Notes under the pieces: generated by a model | Told to the model about the DNA's origin: nothing | The model's input: the letters and a program-made list of their open reading frames with translations, nothing else | The model's database searches: none | Source of the DNA: Weeksellaceae bacterium | GTDB taxonomy: Bacteria; Bacteroidota; Bacteroidia; Flavobacteriales; Weeksellaceae | DNA length: 10,770 nt | Direction: 5' to 3' | Assembly (NCBI GenBank): GCA_022701475.1 | Contig: JAKOOI010000212.1 | Span: 1-10,770, forward strand | Translations under genes and position numbers: made by a program | Shown: positions 5,688 through 10,770 of the stretch, piece after piece | How the letters are laid out: every line of letters starts with the position of its first letter | Position numbering within the stretch: the first letter of the stretch is position 1

Positions 5688-6740
5688 TCAGTCCTGGTGG
5701 TAATAAGCTGTATACAGAGCAATGCCGTTTAATGCCATATGGTTCTGCTTCACCAGGTAAATCGGGATGTTTTTCAGCATTTCTTCCATTTTGTCGCTGA
5801 TTTTGTACTTTTCGTAGAATTTGTCTTTGTTGACATAGGCTCTGATTTCCTGAGGAATGTCCCCTGAAAGGAACAGCCCGCCCGTTGCTTTAAGCTTAAG
5901 GGTCAGGTTATTGGCTTCCCGGGCAAGGAATTCCAGGAAGGTATCCAGTGCAATCTTGCAGATCATGACATCTTCTTCCACCGCTGCTTTGTAAAGCTCC
6001 TGCACGAAGTTTCCGTTTGACAGCCTTTCTGCAAGCCATTCCGGCTCAGGATGCCTCTTTACATCCCTAAGGAAACGGTAGATATTGAATAATCCTGTTT
6101 TTGAGAGTACGTTTTCCCAGCTTACAATACCGTAAATATTGTTCAGGAACTGGTAGAATTCCACCTCTACATTGGTTCTGGGAGAAAATTCGGAGTGTCC
6201 GCCTTCCGTAGCAAAAGGCCTCAGGTATTTTCCGTCGAAGAAATATCCGGCTTCTCCAAGTCCGTTTCCGGGAGCCAGGATGGCCACGTTTCCTTTTTCC
6301 AGGTGTCCGCTGGAATAAATCGGTTCCAGGTCATTATCTTCCAGAAGGGCCATTCCGTAAGCGGCAGCTTCCTGGTCATTCAGCATTTCTGCTTTTTCGA
6401 AACCGAAGGCTCCTGAATATTCTTCCAGATTCAGCTCCCATCCCAGTCGTTCCGGGCTGCTTTTTCCGTTAAGCACAGGGCCTGGAACAGCCATTCCGAA
6501 CCGTTTTACGTTGTCCAGCCCGTTATCCTGTATGAATTTTTTCAGGATGTCTGAGAAGGAAGCATATTCTTTGGTAGGGTAATCCTGCTGTATTTTAACT
6601 TCAATCGCTCCGTTACCGGAAATATAATAACCCAGAGTGGTTACGTCTTCACGAAGGTTTGCGCCAATGATAGACACATTATCGTTGCCGGTATTTTTCA
6701 CGCCCGGTAAATAAAGTGGAAATTTCGGATTCAAATTCAT
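5688..6740 (-). CDS. glk: glucokinase, divergent ROK/Glk-type
   Basis: This cytoplasmic enzyme would phosphorylate glucose with ATP to glucose 6-phosphate. At 350 residues it is slightly longer than E. coli Glk (321). It keeps the sugar site and core: GMAVPGPV (82-89), MLNDQEAAAYGMALL (119-133) with catalytic Asp122, APGNGLGEAGY (156-166), TEGGHSEFSPR (178-188) with Glu179 and His182, and SWENVLSKTGLFNIYR (207-222). A late ATKATGG-like phosphate region, KATGGLFLSGDI, lies at 284-295. Odd point: the N-terminal stretch SIIGANLREDVT (23-34) stands where the phosphate-1 motif DxGGT would be and lacks it. I chose the ATG at 6740. The frame is open to 6809, but that start lies inside the terminator of the preceding gene and upstream of a -7 box at 6756-6763. 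A strong terminator follows. The family call is firm; activity is inferred. Confidence 0.85.
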   Translation of the reverse strand: MNLNPKFPLYLPGVKNTGNDNVSIIGANLREDVTTLGYYISGNGAIEVKIQQDYPTKEYASFSDILKKFIQDNGLDNVKRFGMAVPGPVLNGKSSPERLGWELNLEEYSGAFGFEKAEMLNDQEAAAYGMALLEDNDLEPIYSSGHLEKGNVAILAPGNGLGEAGYFFDGKYLRPFATEGGHSEFSPRTNVEVEFYQFLNNIYGIVSWENVLSKTGLFNIYRFLRDVKRHPEPEWLAERLSNGNFVQELYKAAVEEDVMICKIALDTFLEFLAREANNLTLKLKATGGLFLSGDIPQEIRAYVNKDKFYEKYKISDKMEEMLKNIPIYLVKQNHMALNGIALYTAYYHQD

Positions 6741-6755
6741 AACCTCAAATTTTAT

Positions 6756-6763
6756 CAAATATA
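6756..6763 (-). promoter_or_regulatory. -7 box for glk
   Basis: On the minus strand TATATTTG matches TAnnTTTG and would start transcription near 6753, about 13 bases before the chosen ATG. No TTG is found at the right distance for a -33 element. It supports the 6740 start over the longer frame. Confidence 0.42.
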
Positions 6764-6797
6764 ATAATACTTTTCGTAAGTTCCCGTTGTAACCAAA

Positions 6798-6825
6798 AAA
6801 CCTTTTCAAAAAATCGAAAAGGTTT
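6798..6825 (-). terminator. terminator after the outer-membrane protein gene
   Basis: A perfect 10-bp stem (6798-6807 AAACCTTTTC and 6816-6825 GAAAAGGTTT) has an 8-base loop. On the minus strand the 3' arm runs into TTTTTT, giving a U-tract. It begins 28 bases after the TAG stop at 6854. Confidence 0.85.
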
Positions 6826-6853
6826 GGTTAATAATTGCTTATCTTAAATCTAA

Positions 6854-7417
6854 CTACTTCCCTAATGGAATATTGTAAGAAAAGCCTGCTCCAATGTTAC
6901 CCACATTGTAGTCCTGGCCCGGAAGGTCGCCGTTGTTTCCTACAAATACTTTCTGATACTGGAGAAAGAAGTTCCAGTCACGGTTGTGATATCCTATTTC
7001 AGGCTTCAGGTAAAAACCTCCGCCCGGCCTGTCCATTACGGAGTTTGCCGCTACCTTATCATTCCCTACCAGGATTCCGTATCCGATATCGGTTCCGAAA
7101 TAAAACCCGGTCTGTTTAGGATAGATCCTTAACAATGCCGCGACAGGAATTACGCCTACGTCATTATTGTCATATCCGTTATTGTCCTTGGCGAAATAAT
7201 GGGTATATCCTGTTGCAATACCCAGTCCGAAGCCCGGCGTAATCAGGTTCTGATAAGCCACATCCACGCCTACGGCAGCAGAAAGGTTATCAGATGGTAC
7301 TGCCAGTCCTACGTTAGCACCCACTTTAATCATATTATTCATCTGTGCACTCTGTGCGCTTAACGCACCTGCCGTCAAAACGCCGGCTAACAGTACTGCC
7401 TGTTTAAACATTTTCAT
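6854..7417 (-). CDS. small outer-membrane beta-barrel protein
   Basis: This 187-residue protein has a signal peptide (positively charged MKMFK, hydrophobic QAVLLAGVLTAGALSA, cleavage near residue 21). The mature part is glycine-rich with alternating hydrophobic and polar residues typical of barrel strands: IKVGANVGLAVP (30-41), GFGLGIATGYTHYF (63-76), FYFGTDIGYGILVG (105-118), GFYLKPEIGYH (134-144) and NIGAGFSYNIP (173-183). About eight strands would fit a small OmpX/OmpW-sized barrel. I cannot assign a specific family or ligand. It ends LGK rather than the terminal Phe common in proteobacterial barrels. It is divergent from the DUF1800 gene across a 294-base gap, has its own terminator, and a near-consensus sigma-54 site lies about 36 bases before the ATG. 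The stop is TAG. Confidence 0.75.
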   Translation of the reverse strand: MKMFKQAVLLAGVLTAGALSAQSAQMNNMIKVGANVGLAVPSDNLSAAVGVDVAYQNLITPGFGLGIATGYTHYFAKDNNGYDNNDVGVIPVAALLRIYPKQTGFYFGTDIGYGILVGNDKVAANSVMDRPGGGFYLKPEIGYHNRDWNFFLQYQKVFVGNNGDLPGQDYNVGNIGAGFSYNIPLGK

Positions 7418-7711
7418 ACTTCTGATTTTAAATTTTTGCTATGCTGACTGCTGTAAAAATCGTGCCAAGCACAATGATTAAATTAAGTTTAACATAGAAT
7501 AAGCACTCATTATTTTGATTATCAGTAATTTATCAGGTATTTAAAATTTAAATGTTTGTTTAAATAGTTTGTAATGAGCGTTCCGAGAATACAGGAGCTG
7601 TCATACATAAGGTATAATTCGGTACAACCCGATCCCCGTTCTTTAACAAACCTTAACCGATATTAATTTAACTTTCCCGTACCGTAACGATCAAAAAATA
7701 AACCTCTGTCT
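7418..7711. other. divergent intergenic region, no gene
   Basis: This AT-rich gap separates the outer-membrane gene (leftward) from DUF1800 (rightward). The left part holds the sigma-54-like site at 7453-7468. On the plus strand I found no exact TAnnTTTG box. A TATAAT hexamer at 7613-7618 has no matching -35 and sits about 94 bases before the DUF1800 ATG, so I do not call it a promoter. The stretch from 7640 to 7690 carries AACAAACCTTAACC and GTACCGTAACG, possibly regulatory but unassigned. Confidence 0.6.
7453..7468 (-). promoter_or_regulatory. sigma-54-like promoter before the outer-membrane gene
   Basis: On the minus strand TTGGCACGATTTTTAC resembles the sigma-54 consensus TTGGCACGnnnnTTGC. 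The whole -24 block is perfect and the 10-base spacing from GG to the -12 dinucleotide is right, but that dinucleotide is AC instead of GC. Transcription would start near 7441, giving a leader of about 24 bases. No TAnnTTTG box is seen for this gene, which makes the site more plausible; the -12 mismatch argues against it. Confidence 0.4.
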
Positions 7712-9094
7712 ATGCCGGCTCCTTCTTTTATTCATAATAAGCATCTGCTCTGGCGGGCAGGATTCGGTGTGGAAACCGCTTGGTTTGATCGCCTGCATAC
7801 CACAGATACTTCTGAATTGCTGGAAGAACTGTTACATGAAGAAGACTTTTCAGCTATCGGGTATCACACCTCTGAAAAGGAAACCATTAATTCCATGGAT
7901 TATGCTTCGCCGTCGGAAAAGAAAAAGGAAATGCAGAAGATCTACCGGCAGCAGAACGAAGAACTGAACCTGAATTTCCTGGATAAAATGGTCAACAGCA
8001 GGGAACAGCTGCGCGAAAAGATGGCCTTTTTCTGGCACGGGCATTTTGCGTCAAGGGTACAGAATCCCGAATTCAACGGTCAGCTGCTGAATGTAATCCG
8101 TAAAAATGCACTGGGGAATTTCAAAGACCTTCTGTATGAAGTCAGCCGGTCGCCGGCTATGCTGAATTTCCTGAACAACCAGCAGAATAAAAAAGACCAT
8201 CCGAACGAAAACTTTGCCCGTGAAGTGATGGAACTTTTTACGATGGGGCGCGGAAGTTATACCGAAAAGGACATCCGGGAAGCTGCCCGGGCATTTACCG
8301 GCTGGAGCTATGACAAAGACGGCCGTTTTGCAGAAAAAAAGAGAACCCATGACGAAGGTGAAAAAACATTTATGGGAAAAACAGGACATTTTGACGGAAC
8401 GGATGTTCTGGACATCATCCTGGGGCAAAAAGCTACGGCACGGTTCATTACCGCAAAAATTTACCGCTTTTTTGTGAATGAAAATGCAGACGGGCCGACA
8501 GTAGATGTATTGAGTGAAAAGTTCTACGCTTCCGGATACGATATTAAAAGCCTGATGAGGGATATTTTTTCAGCTCCATGGTTTTACGACCGGAAAAACA
8601 TCGGCACCCGGATCAAGTCTCCCATAGAACTGATGGCCGGAATCATGCGTGCGCTGCCGATGGACATCGGGAAACCTGAAAACCTCATCGTCTACCAGAA
8701 ACTGCTGGGGCAGATGCTTTTCCATCCGCCCAATGTAGCCGGCTGGCCCGGCGGGAAGTCCTGGATCGACAGTTCCACCCTGATGCTGCGGCTTCAGATC
8801 CCGCAGATCTGGTCAGGATTACGGCCCCTCGATTACCAGCCGAAGGATGATGACGACCTCACAATGGGCCTGAAAACCAGGTCTGCAGATCCTTTAGGAA
8901 AGGGATTTAAAAATCCCGGGATCACCATCGACTGGGGACAGCTGGAAAAAATATTCGCCGGAAAGAATATCGCAGATTACCTGCTCCAGAGCAGTACTTT
9001 ACCTGATATGAACTCCGTAAAAAACTTCTCGGACGGTTCCGTGAAAATGAATATCATTAACCTTATGTGCACTCCTGAGTATCAGCTGATGTAA
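7712..9094 (+). CDS. DUF1800 family protein
   Basis: This 460-residue protein has conserved DUF1800 blocks: HLLWRAGFG (11-19), KMAFFWHGHFAS (103-114), NENFAREVMELFTMG (165-179), YTEKDIREAARAFTGW (183-198), HDEGEKTFMGKTG (213-225), KSPIELMAG (302-310), GQMLFHPPNVAGWPGGKSWI (333-352). The biochemical role is not known. The many conserved His, Asp and Trp residues (FWHGHF, HDEGEK) could bind metal or substrate, but that is inference. It has no signal peptide: the N-terminus MPAPSFIHNKH is polar, so on sequence alone it is cytoplasmic unless carried out by a partner. It is the first gene of a two-gene unit; DUF1501 follows after 51 bases on the same strand, the usual pairing for these families in Bacteroidota and other phyla. 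Start: an ATG with no good ribosome site, directly before the first conserved block. Confidence 0.92.
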   Translation: MPAPSFIHNKHLLWRAGFGVETAWFDRLHTTDTSELLEELLHEEDFSAIGYHTSEKETINSMDYASPSEKKKEMQKIYRQQNEELNLNFLDKMVNSREQLREKMAFFWHGHFASRVQNPEFNGQLLNVIRKNALGNFKDLLYEVSRSPAMLNFLNNQQNKKDHPNENFAREVMELFTMGRGSYTEKDIREAARAFTGWSYDKDGRFAEKKRTHDEGEKTFMGKTGHFDGTDVLDIILGQKATARFITAKIYRFFVNENADGPTVDVLSEKFYASGYDIKSLMRDIFSAPWFYDRKNIGTRIKSPIELMAGIMRALPMDIGKPENLIVYQKLLGQMLFHPPNVAGWPGGKSWIDSSTLMLRLQIPQIWSGLRPLDYQPKDDDDLTMGLKTRSADPLGKGFKNPGITIDWGQLEKIFAGKNIADYLLQSSTLPDMNSVKNFSDGSVKMNIINLMCTPEYQLM

Positions 9095-9145
9095 AAACCA
9101 TCTTCCATGATATGAAGCAGGCCGTTGAACGATAAATCCACTCGT

Positions 9146-10330
9146 ATGCTGATCAAAAGAAGAGAATTTCTCAAAATAAGCTCGCTGGCCACCGCATCGC
9201 TGCTGATGCCCGGCTTCCTGAAAGCCCTGACCATTGATGAAGCCCTGGAACCGGAACAGAAAGTCCTGGTCGTCCTTCAGTTCACCGGTGGAAATGACGG
9301 CCTCAATACCATCATTCCTGTCAGGAACGATATTTATTTCAGGGAACGGGCCGGTATTGCCGTCAGGAATGCACTTTCACTGGATGATGAAACCGGGATC
9401 AACCCGGCACTCCCCTATTTCAAAGAGCTGTACGATAACGGTGAGCTTTCCGTGCTGAATAATGTGGGCTATCCCGATCCTGACAAATCCCACTTCCGGA
9501 GCATGGACATCTGGCAGTCTGCCAGCCGCAGCGACGAATACCTGGATTCCGGATGGCTGGGAAGGTTCCTGGATGAAGAATGCTACCGCTGCGAACACCC
9601 TACCCAGGCCCTGGAGGTTGACGACATGCTGAGCCTGGCCCTGAAAGGCGAGCACAATAAAGCCTTTGCCTTCAAAGATCCGAAAAGGCTCTACCAGACC
9701 AGTCAGGAAAAGTATTTTACCTCCCTGTATGACCATCACCATGAAGACGAAACGGTTTCCTATCTTTATCAGACACTCGGTTCTACCATCAACAATGCCG
9801 GTTATATCTTTGAAAAAAGCAAGGCGCAGAAAACAGGTCAGGCCTATCCGGATTCCCAGCTGGGAAAAGACTTCAGGACCGTGGCATCCCTGATCAGATC
9901 TGACATCAATACCCGCGTGTACTACCTTTCCGTCGGGAGTTTCGACACCCATGTGAACCAGAATGAACGCCAGCAGAAGCTTTTCCGGGATATCAATGAT
10001 ACGATCAAAGCATTTACGGAAGATATGAAAAACAACGGACTCTTTGATAATATCCTGCTGATGACTTTCTCCGAATTCGGACGACGCGTTGCCCAGAACG
10101 CCAGCAATGGTACCGATCATGGTACGGCCAATCAGATGTTCTTCATCAGCGGCGGCCTGAAGAAAAAAGGCCTTCTCAATCCGCTGCCCGATCTTACCCG
10201 CCTGAATGAAGGCGATCTGGTCTACACGGAAGATTTCAGGAAGGTCTATGCCACCGTTCTCAAAAAGTGGCTGAAGGCAGATGCTTCAAAAGTACTGGGC
10301 TGGAAAAACGGAGTGTATGACTTTATATAA
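9146..10330 (+). CDS. DUF1501 family protein with Tat signal
   Basis: This 394-residue protein belongs to DUF1501, which is related to the alkaline-phosphatase/sulfatase fold. The N-terminus is a twin-arginine signal, KRREFLK (4-10), followed by the hydrophobic ISSLATASLLMPGFLKA (11-27), so it is probably exported folded. Conserved blocks: LQFTGGNDGLNTIIP (44-58), HFRSMDIWQSA (116-126), SGWLGRFLD (135-143), VGSFDTHVNQ (263-272), MTFSEFGRRVAQN (306-318) and NGTDHGTANQMF (321-332). Asp51, Asp267, His269, Glu310, Asp324 and His325 are candidate metal ligands by analogy with the fold; substrate and reaction are unknown. I chose the ATG at 9146. The frame can be read from a TTG at 9125, but that only adds seven polar residues before the Tat motif. 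It follows DUF1800 by 51 bases with no terminator between, so the two are probably co-transcribed. No clear terminator follows. Confidence 0.92.
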   Translation: MLIKRREFLKISSLATASLLMPGFLKALTIDEALEPEQKVLVVLQFTGGNDGLNTIIPVRNDIYFRERAGIAVRNALSLDDETGINPALPYFKELYDNGELSVLNNVGYPDPDKSHFRSMDIWQSASRSDEYLDSGWLGRFLDEECYRCEHPTQALEVDDMLSLALKGEHNKAFAFKDPKRLYQTSQEKYFTSLYDHHHEDETVSYLYQTLGSTINNAGYIFEKSKAQKTGQAYPDSQLGKDFRTVASLIRSDINTRVYYLSVGSFDTHVNQNERQQKLFRDINDTIKAFTEDMKNNGLFDNILLMTFSEFGRRVAQNASNGTDHGTANQMFFISGGLKKKGLLNPLPDLTRLNEGDLVYTEDFRKVYATVLKKWLKADASKVLGWKNGVYDFI

Positions 10331-10355
10331 GCGGATGGATGGCTGCTTGGGGTTA

Positions 10356-10383
10356 ACTTACGACTTATGGCTTAAGACTAAAA
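10356..10383. repeat. degenerate heptamer run, ACTTATG type
   Basis: Four consecutive 7-base units read ACTTACG, ACTTATG, GCTTAAG and ACTAAAA. The first three clearly share one consensus and the last is decayed. The unit differs from the ATCAACC family further right. Confidence 0.45.
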
Positions 10384-10559
10384 ATCATGCAAAGCAACCG
10401 GACAGGCAATACTATCAGAGTGATGCGTATTTTCAGCACATAAGGAACATAATATTCAGATGAATGCTTTGAAAATATTACAGAACACAAAGAAGAAAAT
10501 CAGAAATTTTCACTGCCATTATACCATTAACCTCCTGCCCTGTAGAAAACCCATTAATC

Positions 10560-10650
10560 ATCAACAATCAACAATCAACAATCAACCATTAACCATTAAC
10601 CATTAACCATTAACAATCAACCATCAACCATCATCCATCATCCATCACCC
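10560..10650. repeat. 13-unit heptamer tandem array, ATYAACC type
   Basis: Thirteen contiguous 7-base units run in perfect register: ATCAACA three times, ATCAACC, ATTAACC three times, ATTAACA, ATCAACC twice, ATCATCC twice, ATCACCC. One decayed unit (ATTAATC) precedes at 10553. Variants are grouped in blocks, as expected from slippage or unequal exchange within the array. The array is unspaced and too short-period for CRISPR. Confidence 0.92.
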
Positions 10651-10672
10651 AATCCCTTCCTCCAAGGCAACA

Positions 10673-10708
10673 AAAAAGAGACCGCCATTACATTGACAGT
10701 CTCTTTTT
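10673..10708 (-). terminator. terminator of the gene running off the right edge
   Basis: A perfect 10-bp stem (10673-10682 AAAAAGAGAC and 10699-10708 GTCTCTTTTT) has a 16-base loop. On the minus strand it ends in TCTCTTTTTTG, a good U-tract, and starts 18 bases after the stop at 10726. Confidence 0.8.
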
Positions 10709-10725
10709 ATAACATCGGTATCAGA

Positions 10726-10770
10726 TTATTCCCAGTTGTGTACGGGAATCTGTTTTTTATCGGCCGCCGG
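10726..10770 (-). CDS. C-terminal end of an unidentified protein (partial)
   Basis: On the minus strand a frame open from the window edge encodes PAADKKQIPVHNWE followed by TAA. Only 14 residues are visible, too few to name a family. Support comes from the well-placed terminator just after the stop. The start lies beyond the window. Confidence 0.55.
   Translation of the reverse strand, partial: PAADKKQIPVHNWE

Larger units (their letters stand above)
10331..10725. other. gene-free region with repeats
   Basis: No credible coding frame lies between the DUF1501 stop and the partial gene at the right edge. It holds a short degenerate heptamer run (10356-10383), a plain AT-rich stretch (10384-10550), a long heptamer array (10560-10650) and a terminator for the leftward gene (10673-10708). 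I see no terminator with a U-tract for the DUF1501 unit. Confidence 0.7.

Noticed and set aside
6741..6809. An extended glucokinase start at 6809
   Set aside because: It falls inside the preceding gene's terminator and upstream of the -7 box. The extra 23 residues look non-conserved.
7613..7618. TATAAT as a DUF1800 promoter
   Set aside because: There is no -35 partner, it is about 94 bases from the ATG, and Bacteroidota rarely use this hexamer as their main promoter.
9125..9145. A TTG start for DUF1501
   Set aside because: The ATG at 9146 places the twin arginines at residues 5-6, a normal Tat layout. The extra residues add nothing recognisable and there is no ribosome site.
9377..10120. 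A 247-codon minus-strand frame opposite DUF1501
   Set aside because: DUF1501 motifs cover the same bases on the plus strand. The antisense frame is a by-product of codon use.
10560..10650. A CRISPR array
   Set aside because: The 7-base units are contiguous with no spacers, and no cas gene is present.

Overview
The window looks like chromosomal DNA of a flavobacterium, most likely Chryseobacterium or a close relative. The evidence is the gene content (two YceI proteins, a 350-residue divergent glucokinase, a DUF1800/DUF1501 pair), putative promoters with the Bacteroidota -7 box TAnnTTTG instead of an E. coli -10/-35 pair, mostly absent Shine-Dalgarno sequences, and heptameric repeats between genes. 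The genus is an inference from style, not from a database match.

Layout. From 50 to 7417 everything lies on the minus strand: a single-chain iron-sulfur L-serine deaminase (50-1468); about 600 bases of repeats with no gene; an Amt ammonium transporter (2095-3438); a small alpha/beta hydrolase (3546-4187); two secreted YceI-family paralogues (4237-4866 and 4945-5511); a glucokinase (5688-6740); and a small outer-membrane beta-barrel protein (6854-7417). After a 294-base divergent gap, DUF1800 (7712-9094) and the Tat-targeted DUF1501 protein (9146-10330) form a two-gene plus-strand unit. The window closes with a gene-free stretch carrying two heptamer arrays, a terminator, and the last 14 codons of a minus-strand gene that runs off the edge.

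How the genes relate. Most minus-strand genes look like separate transcription units, with intrinsic terminators after both yceI genes, glk and the outer-membrane gene. Serine deaminase (makes ammonia and pyruvate), Amt (takes up ammonium) and glucokinase (starts glucose use) are central carbon and nitrogen functions, but no common control is visible. The DUF1800/DUF1501 pair is the least understood unit. Its two proteins appear to have different export signals: a clear Tat signal on DUF1501 and none visible on DUF1800.

Most interesting signals. (1) A perfect palindrome matching the FNR consensus TTGATnnnnATCAA sits at the class II activator distance from a -7 box upstream of yceI (4945-5511). 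(2) The DUF1800/DUF1501 pair. (3) A mosaic of degenerate ~150-base repeats at 1571-2070, plus a heptamer family that recurs 9 kb away. (4) A glucokinase lacking the usual DxGGT phosphate motif. (5) A near-consensus sigma-54 site before the outer-membrane gene. No CRISPR array, tRNA, rRNA, insertion sequence or phage gene was seen.
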